NCBI RefSeq assembly: GCF_001870435.1
Contig: NZ_MDDR01000022.1
Span: 1 to 64,000, forward strand
Source of the DNA: Pseudomonas costantinii
Lineage (GTDB): Bacteria; Pseudomonadota; Gammaproteobacteria; Pseudomonadales; Pseudomonadaceae
Direction of reading: 5' to 3'
Length of the DNA stretch: 64,000 nucleotides
Below the pieces are notes generated by a model that was not told the DNA's origin, did no database searches, and worked only from the letters and a program-made list of their open reading frames with translations. This document shows positions 7,316-16,383 of this stretch, one piece after another. How positions within the stretch are numbered: the stretch's first letter is position 1; every line of letters starts with the position of its first letter. Made by a program: the position numbers and the translations under genes.

Positions 7316-8124
7316 AAGCGCAAGGTGGCGCCGGTGGTAAACCACTGGTTGCGGTCACCGGTCAGGCTTTGCCCGACCACCAGGTCCACGTCGACAAATT
7401 TACCGATATGGAATCGCGGCCCGGCCTGCCAGGCCTGGTCGCCACCTTCCTGGCCGTAGCGCTCACCGATCAACGTCAGCAGGTCTGCAACCTGATATTC
7501 GAAGCCGGTACCCCACGTCAGACGGTGGCTTTGCTCACCGCCGTTATAGGCATGTGTCCAGCCCCCATTCAGGTTCAGGCGCAGCGCTTCCACGGGCTGC
7601 CATGTCAATGGAACATTGAAATCCGCGCCATCGAATGCATGCTGGCGGTCCAACGCAAAATGGCTGGTCGCCGAAACAGCCATCTGGAGCCCCAAGTCGT
7701 CCCATGACACTATCTGCGCCTTCACTTGTGGGCTGACCTGCGTCTCGGCATCGCCTGCGTTGCTGGCGCGGGAAAGTGCCGCGCTCCACTGCACGGAAGG
7801 CAGTGCGCTGAAGGTGCAGGCGGGGTTCAGGGTTTCGTTATGAATGTTGCCGTTGTGCCGATTGGCGGTGTACCAGGCGTCGACATTGCATTCGCCCGGG
7901 GCGTTGACCGCACCGTCGTCGACCACATAAGAACCGCCGGCGGCATAGGCTTTTGAAAATAAGGCGACGAGCACAATAAAGCCAAGGGTCGTGCCGATAA
8001 AGATCAGGTTACGCCGCAACGCTCGCCGTTTGGCGGGCGGTAGCAGCAACAGGGTATTGCGAGCGCCGCGATAGTGACGTGCGCGGTATTTGGCAAACCC
8101 GTCCGGTGTGTTTTTTTTGTGCAT
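7312..8124 (-). CDS. Predicted outer-membrane beta-barrel-like protein
   Basis: A 270-aa protein. The N-terminus is basic, followed by a hydrophobic segment (LIFIGTTLGFIVLVALFSKAYA, about 39-60) that may be a long signal peptide ending AYA-AG. The rest alternates polar and aromatic residues and ends in Phe (FTTGATLRF), as outer-membrane barrels do. It resembles proteins annotated as putative outer-membrane sensors or transporters. The long cytoplasmic leader before the hydrophobic segment is odd. The family is not firmly recognised. Confidence 0.7.
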   Translation of the reverse strand: MHKKNTPDGFAKYRARHYRGARNTLLLLPPAKRRALRRNLIFIGTTLGFIVLVALFSKAYAAGGSYVVDDGAVNAPGECNVDAWYTANRHNGNIHNETLNPACTFSALPSVQWSAALSRASNAGDAETQVSPQVKAQIVSWDDLGLQMAVSATSHFALDRQHAFDGADFNVPLTWQPVEALRLNLNGGWTHAYNGGEQSHRLTWGTGFEYQVADLLTLIGERYGQEGGDQAWQAGPRFHIGKFVDVDLVVGQSLTGDRNQWFTTGATLRF

Positions 8125-8142
8125 GATGCACCTCGCTTGAAT

Positions 8143-8490
8143 TCAGCTTTCTACGGTCAGCACCGAAATGCCGCTGGCTTTGGCCTGGCAGACCAGCTCC
8201 GATGTGTCGTCACCACCCGGCAGGGCGATGATCACGTCGGGATGGCTGTCGGTCAGCATGAAATGGTTGCGCTGGCGTTCCGCCTGCTTGCCGTGGCGTT
8301 GCCAGTTGGGCGGGTAGCGCACCACGTCGATGCCGATTTCCCGTGCCCACTCCTCGATGTCACTGCCGAGGAACTGGTTGCCGCCGTGGATCAATACCTG
8401 CACTGGGCGCAGGCGGTGGTAAGCGTCCAGCACTTGGCGGGACTTTTTGGTGTCGGCGTAATGACGACCTGCACAGATCAAGACGCGCAT
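8143..8490 (-). CDS. DUF2493 (SLOG-superfamily YspA-like) protein
   Basis: A 115-aa protein beginning MRVLICAGRHYAD, the typical DUF2493 Rossmann-like nucleotide/ligand binding start. LIHGGNQFLGSDIEEWA and VIIALPGGDDTSELV match the conserved glycine-rich and PGG motifs. The SLOG superfamily binds nucleotides or sugar-nucleotide ligands, but no function is established for this subgroup. The ATG is supported by AAGGAT eight bases upstream; codons further upstream lack the motif. It lies 18 bases upstream of the barrel-like gene on the same strand, so the two may share a transcript. Confidence 0.85.
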   Translation of the reverse strand: MRVLICAGRHYADTKKSRQVLDAYHRLRPVQVLIHGGNQFLGSDIEEWAREIGIDVVRYPPNWQRHGKQAERQRNHFMLTDSHPDVIIALPGGDDTSELVCQAKASGISVLTVES

Positions 8491-8555
8491 ATTCGAAATC
8501 CTTGTGTTGCACGGTGACGGCCGGGCGACCGCCACCGTTTAAACGGCGGGAGTAA

Positions 8556-11270
8556 TCAGTACCACTGCTTGAAGCGGCGGATGTAGATCGTCTTCATCAG
8601 TTGGGCTACGCAGCAGTAAGCGAGCAGGGTGCCGACCAGCCATGGGAAGTACGCCAATGGCAGCGGCTCCAGGCCTACCAGGGTGCCCAGCGGCGAGAAC
8701 GGTACATAGATCCCCAGCGCGATCACCACCGCAGTCATCATCAACACCGGCCAGGCGGCCGTGCTCTGGAAGAATGGGATCTTGCGGGTGCGCAACATGT
8801 GCACCACCAGGGTTTGCGAGAGCAGCCCCTCGATAAACCAGCCGGACTGGAACAGGGTCTGCATTTCCACACTGTTGGCGGAGAACACGTACCACATCAG
8901 CGCAAAGGTGGTGATGTCGAAGATCGACGAGGTCGGCCCGATCCAGATCATGAAGCGGCCGATGTTTTTCGCATCCCACTTGCGTGGTTTGGCCAGGTAT
9001 TCCTTGTCCATCTTGTCCCATGGCAAGGCCAGCTGGGAGATGTCGTACATCAGGTTTTGCAGCAGCAAGTGGATAGCCAGCATCGGCATGAAAGGGATAA
9101 ACGCACTGGCCACCAGCACCGAGAACACGTTGCCGAAGTTGGAGCTGGCGGTCATGTTCAGGTACTTCATGATATTGCCGAAGGTTTCGCGGCCTTTGAG
9201 CACGCCTTCTTCCAGCACCATCAAGCTCTTTTCCAAGAGGATGATGTCGGCCGACTCCTTGGCGATGTCCGTCCCGCTGTCCACCGAAATACCCACGTCG
9301 GCGTCGCGCAGTGCAGGCGCATCGTTGATGCCGTCGCCGAGGAAACCGACGGTGTGGCCGTTGGCTTGCAGAGCTTTAAGTACGCGGGATTTTTGCAGCG
9401 GCGTCAGCTTGGCAAACACCGTGCGCTCTTCCACACGGCGCAGCAGGGTGGCGTCGTCCATCGCTTCGATTTCCACGCCCAACAGCGGCTGGCCTGGATC
9501 GAGGCCGACCTGGCGGCAGATTTTGCTGGTGACCACGGCGTTGTCGCCGGTCAGCACCTTCACCGCTACGCCGATTTCCTGCAGCGCAGCAATCGCCGGG
9601 CCTGCGGTTTCCTTCGGCGGATCAAGGAAGGTCAGGAAGCCCTGGATCACCAGGTTGCGCTCATCCGTGGTGGTGTACTGCTGGCGTGCCAGCGATTTAG
9701 GGATGTTGCGGGTTGCCACCACCAGCACGCGGAAACCATCCTCGTTGTAGTCGTTGGCCAGCGCCAGCAACTCTTCACGACGGCGATCATCCAAAGGCAA
9801 GGCTTCGCCAGCCTCCATGACGTGAGTGGAAATGTTCAGCATCTCTTCCACGGCGCCCTTGCACACCAGCAGTTGGTCGCCGGCAGCGTCCTTGACCACG
9901 ATCGACAGGCGACGGCGTACGAAGTCGAACGGTAGTTCATCGACTTTGCTGTAGGCAAACGGCACCTGGAACTTAGGGTTCTGCTCCGAGAACTGCACCA
10001 CGGCCTGGTCCATCAGGTTCTTCATGCCGCTCTGGTGAAAGCTGTTGAGCCAAGCCAGGGACAGCACCGAATCATCACGTTGGCCGAAGGCGTTGACGTG
10101 GTGTTCGAGGATGATCTTGTCCTGGGTCAGGGTGCCGGTCTTGTCGGTGCACAGCACGTCCATTGAACCGAAGTTCTGGATCGCGTTGAGGCGTTTGACC
10201 ACCACTTTGCGCTTGGCCATGGCAGTAGCGCCCTTGGCCAGGTTAGCGCTGACGATCATCGGCAGCATTTCCGGGGTCAGGCCGACGGCAACTGCCAGGG
10301 CAAACAGGAAGGCATCGCCCCAGTCGCCTTTGGAGAAGCCATTGAGCAGGAACACGATCGGCACCATCACCAGCATGAAGCGGATCAGCAGCCAGCTGAC
10401 ACTGTTCACCCCACGGTCAAAGGCGGTCTGTACTCGTGAACCGACAATCGCCTTGGCCAGCGAGCCAAAGTAAGTGCGAGGCCCGGTGGCGACCACCACG
10501 GCTTTCGCCCGGCCGCTGACCACGTTGGTGCCCATGAAGCAGATATTGGGCAGGTCCAGCAGGTTGCCCTGGTCCGCCGCCAAGGAGGACGCGGATTTTT
10601 GTGTGACATCACCGAGGGTGTCGTATTTCTCTACCGGCAAGGCTTCGCCGGTCAACACTGCCTGGCTGATAAACAGGTCGCGGGATTCGATCAGGCGGAT
10701 GTCCGCCGGGATCATGTCACCCGCCGACAGCTGCACGATGTCACCGGACACCAGGTCACGCATCGGCACTTCGCGCAAGGTCGGCTGGGCGCCCACTTGT
10801 TCGCGGCGCAGCACGGTGGCGGTGGTACGCACCATGGCCTTGAGGGCTTCGGCGGATTTGGCCGAGCGGTGTTCCTGCCAGAAGCGCAGCAAGCTGCTGA
10901 GCAGGACCATGGTCATGATGATGATGACTTTGGTCAGGTCGACTTCTTCACCGGCTTGCAACGGCAACCAATAGTCGGTGACAAAGCTGATGCCGGCCAG
11001 GGTCAGCAACACGTAGATGAAGGGGTTGTTCAGTGCTTGCAGGAACTGGACGATGGCGTGAGGTGGCTTGTCGTGGGCCACTTCGTTGTAGCCTTCGCGT
11101 TGCAGACGCGCGGCGGCGTCCAGTTCGGTCAAACCATCCTGGGTGGCTCGCACATTGGCAAGGGTGGCGGACAAGCCGTTCTGGGCTTCGCGGGCGGCAC
11201 GCATCGACAGTTTGGTGTCGGCGTCGGTGCCATTTTTCTTGTGCAGTGGCGTGTTTTTTACGGCGCTCAT
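8556..11270 (-). CDS. mgtA: Magnesium-translocating P-type ATPase
   Basis: A 904-aa inner-membrane P3B-type ATPase that imports Mg2+ using ATP. It has a cation-ATPase N-terminal domain, an actuator domain with TGEALP (207-212), and the phosphorylation site CTDKTGTLT (Asp376). The hinge motif GDGINDAPAL follows, and several C-terminal transmembrane helices end the protein. The membrane motif VGLTPEMLPMIV precedes the P domain, as in MgtA/MgtB. Length fits the family (about 900 aa). AGGAG lies eight bases before the ATG. A small upstream ORF ends across this start codon (ATGA), suggesting leader-based or coupled translation. Confidence 0.96.
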   Translation of the reverse strand: MSAVKNTPLHKKNGTDADTKLSMRAAREAQNGLSATLANVRATQDGLTELDAAARLQREGYNEVAHDKPPHAIVQFLQALNNPFIYVLLTLAGISFVTDYWLPLQAGEEVDLTKVIIIMTMVLLSSLLRFWQEHRSAKSAEALKAMVRTTATVLRREQVGAQPTLREVPMRDLVSGDIVQLSAGDMIPADIRLIESRDLFISQAVLTGEALPVEKYDTLGDVTQKSASSLAADQGNLLDLPNICFMGTNVVSGRAKAVVVATGPRTYFGSLAKAIVGSRVQTAFDRGVNSVSWLLIRFMLVMVPIVFLLNGFSKGDWGDAFLFALAVAVGLTPEMLPMIVSANLAKGATAMAKRKVVVKRLNAIQNFGSMDVLCTDKTGTLTQDKIILEHHVNAFGQRDDSVLSLAWLNSFHQSGMKNLMDQAVVQFSEQNPKFQVPFAYSKVDELPFDFVRRRLSIVVKDAAGDQLLVCKGAVEEMLNISTHVMEAGEALPLDDRRREELLALANDYNEDGFRVLVVATRNIPKSLARQQYTTTDERNLVIQGFLTFLDPPKETAGPAIAALQEIGVAVKVLTGDNAVVTSKICRQVGLDPGQPLLGVEIEAMDDATLLRRVEERTVFAKLTPLQKSRVLKALQANGHTVGFLGDGINDAPALRDADVGISVDSGTDIAKESADIILLEKSLMVLEEGVLKGRETFGNIMKYLNMTASSNFGNVFSVLVASAFIPFMPMLAIHLLLQNLMYDISQLALPWDKMDKEYLAKPRKWDAKNIGRFMIWIGPTSSIFDITTFALMWYVFSANSVEMQTLFQSGWFIEGLLSQTLVVHMLRTRKIPFFQSTAAWPVLMMTAVVIALGIYVPFSPLGTLVGLEPLPLAYFPWLVGTLLAYCCVAQLMKTIYIRRFKQWY

Positions 11271-11386
11271 TGTCTGTACTCCTGTCGCCAATTCTCGACA
11301 AAACATACCCGGTACTTACCTGAATACAGGCGAGCGAAAGCATGCCGAGCCGCGGACTTCGCGATCGGTTTAAATAAGGTGTTCAC
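11267..11386 (-). CDS. Candidate leader peptide ORF overlapping the mgtA start
   Basis: A 39-codon frame starts at GTG (MNTLFKPIAKSAARHAF...) and stops with TGA exactly overlapping the mgtA ATG. The predicted peptide is basic and aromatic (FARLYSGKYRVCFVENW). A weak AGAAG lies six bases upstream of the GTG. Enterobacterial mgtA is controlled by a small leader ORF (mgtL), so a regulatory role is conceivable, but this sequence is unrelated to MgtL as far as I can tell. It could be fortuitous. Confidence 0.45.
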   Translation of the reverse strand: MNTLFKPIAKSAARHAFARLYSGKYRVCFVENWRQEYRQ

Positions 11387-11400
11387 ATAACTTCTACAGC

Positions 11401-11440
11401 GCCCGCTGCAAGCGCTTTAATTAACTAGCGCGCAGCGGGC
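11401..11440 (-). promoter_or_regulatory. Long inverted repeat upstream of mgtA
   Basis: GCCCGCTGC and GCAGCGGGC form perfect 9-bp arms, extended by an inner AGCGC/GCGCT pairing around an AT-rich TTAATTAA core. No T-tract follows on either strand, so it is not a typical terminator. Its place about 130 bases upstream of mgtA suggests a leader structure or operator. Confidence 0.5.
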
Positions 11441-11505
11441 TACTACTGGACTTGTTCATAAAGAACTCCAGAATATTAATCAGGAAGTTGCTGTTTCCAG
11501 CGGGT

Positions 11506-11799
11506 TTAAGCTGCGCGAGCGCTCATGTACAGATCGAGCATCAGGCTAGCTTGAGCCAGCATGGAAACCTGTCGTCTCTGCGGGTCTTGAGGGTCGGCGT
11601 GATCCCAGTGCTGCAGCAATTGGCCGCTGGCTGGGCAGATACGCCAGTGCGCCAGCGGAGGAGCCGGACGTACTTGGGGGGAGGGTGCAGCAAAGGTCGA
11701 GCGGGCAGGCGAAAAACCTACAGGCTCGCGGCACAGCTTGGCGCGCAGGGCTGCGGCAAGCGTACGGATGTCAGGCAAAACAATCAGTTGAAAGGTCAT
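11506..11799 (-). CDS. Hypothetical protein, Pro/Ala-rich, 97 aa
   Basis: I do not recognise it. The protein starts MTFQLIVLPDIRTLAAALRAKL, then a proline-rich stretch (SPQVRPAPPLAHW) and a helical C-terminus (MLAQASLMLDLYMSA). There is no signal peptide or transmembrane segment. GAGGTG lies six bases before the ATG, a good ribosome binding site. It precedes the mgtA leader region on the same strand with about 120 bases between. About 310 bases upstream of its start contain no gene, only the probable terminator of the LysE-family gene. Confidence 0.6.
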   Translation of the reverse strand: MTFQLIVLPDIRTLAAALRAKLCREPVGFSPARSTFAAPSPQVRPAPPLAHWRICPASGQLLQHWDHADPQDPQRRQVSMLAQASLMLDLYMSARAA

Positions 11800-11983
11800 A
11801 ACACACCTCGGGACCGGACGGGCGACCGGTGAGGCAGTTACGGTGGAGCATCAAGCTCTAGCGCAGCTTACCGGACCTGGAAGGCGAGTCCTGTCATATT
11901 CTGGGTTTGGCGCCCGATGCCCGCTGATGCGGTGCTCGGACAGCGACTAGATACTGTGTCCATTGGCTTCTTTTGTGAGGTTT

Positions 11984-12011
11984 AAAAAAGGCCCCAGTTG
12001 CGGGCAGGGGC
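11984..12011 (-). terminator. Probable terminator of the LysE-family gene
   Basis: On the minus strand GCCCC and GGGGC pair around an 11-base loop and are followed by C then six T residues. It lies about 105 bases after the LysE-family stop. The stem is short. Confidence 0.45.
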
Positions 12012-12117
12012 AATCTACTCAGCCAGTTACAAAATGTCAACGCCTGATTAATTAAATCACCCTGTGTTCAGAGTTTATTCAGATAAGAGGCATTCATAAG
12101 TTGCCGGGTATATAACG

Positions 12118-12729
12118 TTAAATACCTAACGCGGCTAGAACAGCCAGATACAGTAATACCAAACCGCACGCGCCATAACTGATCCGTTGCCACGTAGGCG
12201 ATGCGTTGTTACGCAACAGGTTGACCAGCGCGGCGATCAGGAAACATGACAGAACCGACGCGAACATGAACCCGGCGAAAAACATCAGCGTCTGGCCGTG
12301 AGTGGGGGTAGTGCCGACGATGCCGGACAAGGCACTGCCCAACGCGCCCCAATAAACAATGTTTTTCGGGTTGGCCAGGGAGATGGCGGCGCCTACCGCC
12401 AGCGCATTCTGCCCGGAACTGGCAGGTGTGCTGCACACTTGAGGTAAATGCCAGGCGTCGATCAGGCTGCGAACACCCAGCCACGCCAGGTACAGCGCGC
12501 AGATCACCGTCAGCGGCACGCGCACTGCGTCATGCTGGATCAATAAGGCGATGCCGGTCAGGCCGATCACCGCCCACACGGCGTCGCCCACCAGCGAGCC
12601 TACCTGTACCAGCAAGGCCGGGGTAAAGCCGTGGAGCAAACCACGGCGCAACGTCTCCGCCAACACCGCGCCGGGAGAGAGGCAAAACACAAAGCCGAAT
12701 ACCAGCGCGTAAAAAAAGATCGTCAACAT
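12118..12729 (-). CDS. LysE-family (RhtB) exporter
   Basis: A 203-aa inner-membrane protein with about six hydrophobic helices. The N-terminal signature VFGFVFCLSPGAVLAETLRRG matches the LysE/RhtB family, whose members export amino acids or small metabolites. A second conserved stretch, AISLANPKNIVYWGAL, falls near the middle as expected. The substrate cannot be predicted. AAGGAA lies nine bases upstream. It follows an AraC-family regulator gene on the same strand with 74 bases between, a common regulator-exporter pairing. Confidence 0.9.
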   Translation of the reverse strand: MLTIFFYALVFGFVFCLSPGAVLAETLRRGLLHGFTPALLVQVGSLVGDAVWAVIGLTGIALLIQHDAVRVPLTVICALYLAWLGVRSLIDAWHLPQVCSTPASSGQNALAVGAAISLANPKNIVYWGALGSALSGIVGTTPTHGQTLMFFAGFMFASVLSCFLIAALVNLLRNNASPTWQRISYGACGLVLLYLAVLAALGI

Positions 12730-12803
12730 GCCCGCGTTCCTTCAAGAGATGGCGGGCAGTGTGGCGGCGGCGGGTGCAGTCGTCTTGAACCAGATTGCGC
12801 TGT

Positions 12804-13595
12804 TCAGCGTTTCAACACGTTTTGATAGTGGACTGGGGTGATGCCGTAGGCGGCGCGGAAATGCCGGTTGAGGTGGCTCTGGTCGGCAAAGCCCAAGTCA
12901 TGGGCGACTTCACTGGCTGCCGCGCCGTTGCGTAACAGGCCCTTGGCACGCCGGGTGCGCAGTTGCATGGCCCATTGCCTGGGGCTCAGCCCGGTTTCTT
13001 TCTGGAAGGCACGCAACAGATGGAACTTAGACAGCCCCAGTTCATCGCCGAGATGGTCCAGCGGTAGCGACTGATGCAGTTGTGAGGCGAGCAGTTCCTG
13101 AATACGGCCGATCATGCTTTTGCCCGTTGCAGTGCTGCCGGGCAGGCGCACACCGCTGACACTGACCACTTCACCCAGTAGTAATACCAAGGCTTCTTCA
13201 TTCAGATCGCGGACCCATGCGTCGCTACTCGGTGCACCCTTCACCGCAGCCGCCAAGCGTTGCGCCAGCTCAGGTTGAAAGCACAGCGAGCGATCAAATT
13301 CCAAATGCACCAGCCCCAGGTCCGCCGCCAACTGATCCGCGGTGGCGTACAGGCTGACAAACTGCCAAGGCGCGCCCTGCGCAGCGCCGCCGCCCTGAAT
13401 CTGCCCAGGGTTGTACAACGTGATGGTCCCGGGCCCTGCCTCGAACTCCCGGCGGTCCAGCCACACCTTTTCCTCGCCGACCAGATTGACGCCAATCACA
13501 CATTCATCATGGCTGTGGCGGGCGAAGGTCAGGCCGGTACAGGTCGTGCTGCTGACTTCGTAGTTGCCCAGCCAGGCGTGTTGCATGGCGCTCAT
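12804..13595 (-). CDS. AraC-family transcriptional regulator
   Basis: A 263-aa regulator. An N-terminal cupin-like ligand-binding domain has HSHDECVIGV near residue 28, a typical AraC_binding signature. The C-terminal two HTHs include DHLGDELGLSKFHLLRAFQKETGLSPRQW and ASEVAHDLGFADQSHLNRHFRAAYGITPVHY. The neighbours suggest control of the downstream LysE-family exporter, which is inference. The ribosome binding site is weak, and an ATG three codons later is possible. It lies 39 bases after the arsB stop on the same strand. Confidence 0.92.
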   Translation of the reverse strand: MSAMQHAWLGNYEVSSTTCTGLTFARHSHDECVIGVNLVGEEKVWLDRREFEAGPGTITLYNPGQIQGGGAAQGAPWQFVSLYATADQLAADLGLVHLEFDRSLCFQPELAQRLAAAVKGAPSSDAWVRDLNEEALVLLLGEVVSVSGVRLPGSTATGKSMIGRIQELLASQLHQSLPLDHLGDELGLSKFHLLRAFQKETGLSPRQWAMQLRTRRAKGLLRNGAAASEVAHDLGFADQSHLNRHFRAAYGITPVHYQNVLKR

Positions 13596-13634
13596 TCGGG
13601 TCGGCTCGCGGCAGGAGGAAAGCGCCGAGCATAA

Positions 13635-14918
13635 CTAAATACTCAGGCGCAAGGCGAGGGCGGCGAGGGTGATCAACAGCACCGGCAGGGTCAGCACAAT
13701 CCCGACTTTGAAATAGTAGCCCCAGGTAATGTTGATGCCCTTGCGCGCCAGGATATGCAGCCATAACAACGTGGCCAGGCTGCCGATGGGGGTGATCTTC
13801 GGGCCCAGGTCGCTGCCAATGACATTGGCGTAGATCATCGCGTCCTTGACCAGGCCCACGGCATGGCTGGACTCGATGGACAGTGCGCCAATCAACACGG
13901 TGGGCAGGTTATTCATGGCCGAAGACAGCAACGCCGTCAGTACGCCGGTGCCGAGCGCTGCCCCCCACACGCCATACCCGGCGAAGGTGTCGAGCCACGT
14001 CGCCAAATAGGTGGTCAGCCCGGCGTTGCGCAAGCCGTAGACCACCAGGTACATGCCCAGGGAAAAGATCACGATTTGCCAGGGCGCTTCCTTGAGCACC
14101 TTGCGCGTGGAAATCTTGTGGCCCTTGGCGGCGATCACCAGCAACAACACAGCGCACACGGCGGAAATTGCACTGATAGGAATGCCCAAGGGTTCCAGGG
14201 CAAAACAGCCAATCAGCAAAATACCCAGCACCCACCAGCCGGCGTGGAAGGTGGCACTGTCGTGGATGGCGCTGGCGGGGTCATCCAGGTCCGCCGGATC
14301 GTAGGTGGCGGGTATGTCGCGGCGGAAAAACCACAGCAGTACCGCCAGCGTTGCAGCGACGCTGACGATGTTCACCGGAACCATGACGGCGGCGTATTCG
14401 TTGAAGCCGATCTTGAAGTAGTCCGCCGAGACGATGTTGACCAGGTTCGAGACCACCAGCGGCAGGCTCGCTGTGTCAGCGATAAACCCCGCGCCCATCA
14501 CAAACGCCAATGTTGCCGTCGGGGAAAAACGCAGGGCCAGCAGCATCGACATCACGATGGGCGTGAGGATCAACGCCGCACCATCGTTGGCAAACAGCGC
14601 CGAGACCAATGCGCCCAGCAACACCATATAAGCAAACAATCGCCGGCCACGCCCACGTCCCCAGCGCGCCACATGCAGCGCGGTCCAGGCAAAAAAACCG
14701 GCTTCATCGAGCAACAGGCTGATGATGATCAGCGCGACAAAGGTGCCTGTGGCGTTCCAGATGATCTGCCACACCACTGGGATGTCGGCCAGGCTGATCA
14801 CGCCGCAGGCCAGGGCCAGGATTGCACCCAAGGTCGCACTCCACCCGACGCCCAACCCTTTGGGTTGCCAGATAACCAATATGATCGTGACTAGAAAGAT
14901 GCCAATGGCAACGAGCAT
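13635..14918 (-). CDS. arsB: Arsenite efflux permease ArsB
   Basis: A 427-aa ion-transporter-superfamily membrane protein that exports arsenite or antimonite across the inner membrane. It follows E. coli ArsB closely along its length: [17 protein letters not shown] near the start, [53 protein letters not shown] and a C-terminal [22 protein letters not shown]. The ATG start restores the usual ArsB N-terminus ([11 protein letters not shown]); codons upstream are only a TTG extension. No arsR, arsC or arsH is adjacent, which is unusual for arsB. Confidence 0.93.
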   Translation of the reverse strand: MLVAIGIFLVTIILVIWQPKGLGVGWSATLGAILALACGVISLADIPVVWQIIWNATGTFVALIIISLLLDEAGFFAWTALHVARWGRGRGRRLFAYMVLLGALVSALFANDGAALILTPIVMSMLLALRFSPTATLAFVMGAGFIADTASLPLVVSNLVNIVSADYFKIGFNEYAAVMVPVNIVSVAATLAVLLWFFRRDIPATYDPADLDDPASAIHDSATFHAGWWVLGILLIGCFALEPLGIPISAISAVCAVLLLVIAAKGHKISTRKVLKEAPWQIVIFSLGMYLVVYGLRNAGLTTYLATWLDTFAGYGVWGAALGTGVLTALLSSAMNNLPTVLIGALSIESSHAVGLVKDAMIYANVIGSDLGPKITPIGSLATLLWLHILARKGINITWGYYFKVGIVLTLPVLLITLAALALRLSI

Positions 14919-15057
14919 TGATGCCCCCAGAAAAGGAAAAACAACGTAAGGATTGACCTGCGACAACGCTTATTGATTCAGCGATAAGTGGCTGAAATTA
15001 AAATGAAACAATAGTGTCCTAAAGTGCCCGACCATTGGTGATAAAGGAAGTAACCGC

Positions 15058-15273
15058 GTGACCCGTGCCACTCGCAACCTGCGCAAGATCCTCGATTCCG
15101 TCGCGGAAAACAACGAAACCGCGGCGTTTGATTTGATGCGCGCCGTCGAAAAACTCGGCGATGAAGTGCTGCGCCAACGCCTGCTCAATACCATTCATCG
15201 ACTCAACCAGGACGCCTATGAGCTGCGCGAAGCGCGCGACTCGGTGGAACAGGTGTCGGTCAAGCTCGCCTGA
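15058..15273 (+). CDS. Small helical conserved hypothetical protein
   Basis: A 71-aa, charged, probably coiled-coil protein (AFDLMRAVEKLGDEVLRQRLLNTIHRLNQDAYELREARD). I do not recognise a named family. The GTG start is preceded by AAGGAAG at good spacing, and codon use looks typical of the neighbours. It is divergent from arsB and lies 71 bases before azlC. No signal peptide or cysteines. Confidence 0.75.
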   Translation: MTRATRNLRKILDSVAENNETAAFDLMRAVEKLGDEVLRQRLLNTIHRLNQDAYELREARDSVEQVSVKLA

Positions 15274-15344
15274 GCAAGATCGTTCAAGACAACCCCCTCA
15301 TGACGCTGGCATGCTTGTCGACTGCCTGTCGATGAGCCGTCTCC

Positions 15345-16040
15345 ATGCCTACAGCCTTACCCCATTATGCCTTCGCCCGTGGCGCTATCGCCGTTATTCC
15401 CTTGTCCCTGGCCTGCGCGCCCTGGGGGCTGCTTGCCGGCTCCATGGCGATTGATGCGCACTTTTCCCCCTTGGAAGCGCAAGGCCTGTCGGCCATTGTG
15501 TTTGCCGGTGCCGCACAGTTGGTGGCGATCGGCATGGTCAAAAGTGGCGCCAGCCTGATTTCCATTGTGCTGACCACCTTGCTGCTGACTTCCCAGCACT
15601 TGCTTTATGGCATGCACATGCGCCCGACATTGTCGTCACTCAATACCCGGTGGCGCATGAGCCTGGGGTTTCTGCTGACGGATGAATTCTTCGCCCTGGT
15701 CAACCACTATGACCGTGAAACCTTCAACCGCTGGTACGCGCTGGGCGTTGGCCTGACGTTTTATATCGCCTGGAACCTGTTTACCCTAGCTGGCATCGTG
15801 CTCGGAAAAAGTATTCCCGGCCTTGATCAACTGGGGTTGGAATTTTCCATTGCCGCCACCTTTATTGCCTTGATTACCCCGGTGGTGCGCGATGTGCCCA
15901 CGGTAGTGTGCGTTGCAGTTTCCCTGTTGTTCTCGGTATGGCTGAGTTTCTTGCACTGGGAATCGGCGGTCGTGGTGTCGGGCATGCTGGGGATGAGCGC
16001 AGGCTATGCCTGCAAGCGACTGGGGGTAGGGCAGCAATGA
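15345..16040 (+). CDS. azlC: AzlC-family branched-chain amino acid exporter subunit
   Basis: A 231-aa membrane protein with roughly seven hydrophobic helices. The N-terminal ARGAIAVIPLSLACAPWGLLAG and following AQGLSAIVFAGAAQLVAIGM fit AzlC, which with AzlD exports branched-chain amino acids or analogues (as in Bacillus azlCD). MHMRPTLSSL and LLTDEFFALVNHY are also typical. Its TGA overlaps the azlD ATG. The ribosome binding site is weak. The substrate in Pseudomonas is not known. Confidence 0.9.
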   Translation: MPTALPHYAFARGAIAVIPLSLACAPWGLLAGSMAIDAHFSPLEAQGLSAIVFAGAAQLVAIGMVKSGASLISIVLTTLLLTSQHLLYGMHMRPTLSSLNTRWRMSLGFLLTDEFFALVNHYDRETFNRWYALGVGLTFYIAWNLFTLAGIVLGKSIPGLDQLGLEFSIAATFIALITPVVRDVPTVVCVAVSLLFSVWLSFLHWESAVVVSGMLGMSAGYACKRLGVGQQ

Positions 16041-16348
16041 TCTACATCATGATTGTGACCATGGGCCTGGCGGTGTTTCTCAACCGTTACCTGTTTATCG
16101 AGCCGCGTCTGCCGGTTCGCCTCAATCGCGGCGCACGGGAGTTTCTCGGCTTTGCCGTGCCGGGCATGCTCACGGCGATTTGCGGGCCGATCATTTTTCT
16201 CGCTGACCATAAGCTGAACCTGAGCCCGGCCAACCCCTATTTACTGGCCGGTATTTGCGCCGTGGCGTTGATGTTCTGGACGCGCAACGTGTTGATCACC
16301 GTGCTGCTGAGCATGGCGTTGTTCTATCTGTTTCGCTGGTGGCTCTGA
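16037..16348 (+). CDS. azlD: AzlD-family exporter subunit
   Basis: A 103-aa membrane protein with about four hydrophobic segments. The FLNRYLFIEPRLPVRLNRGAREFLGFAVPGMLTA pattern matches AzlD, the small partner of AzlC. The start ATG overlaps the azlC stop (ATGA), which is why it is preferred over more upstream codons in the same frame. Length fits the family (about 100-110 aa). Confidence 0.9.
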   Translation: MIYIMIVTMGLAVFLNRYLFIEPRLPVRLNRGAREFLGFAVPGMLTAICGPIIFLADHKLNLSPANPYLLAGICAVALMFWTRNVLITVLLSMALFYLFRWWL

Positions 16349-16358
16349 CGCTTAGGCG

Positions 16359-16383
16359 AAAAAAAGCCCGCGGGAGGGCGGGC
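16359..16383 (-). terminator. Minus-strand intrinsic terminator with no obvious upstream gene
   Basis: Read on the minus strand, GCCCGC and GCGGGC pair perfectly around a 6-base loop and are followed by seven T residues. The plus strand has the A-run before the stem and no T-tract after it, so the signal faces minus, although azlD ends just before it on the plus strand. Confidence 0.65.

Noticed and set aside
8601..9935. Long plus-strand ORF opposite mgtA
   Set aside because: Composition is shadow-like (His/Gln-rich) and lies antisense to a canonical P-type ATPase.
13863..14894. 343-aa plus-strand ORF opposite arsB
   Set aside because: A high-GC shadow frame; arsB on the other strand matches ArsB end to end.
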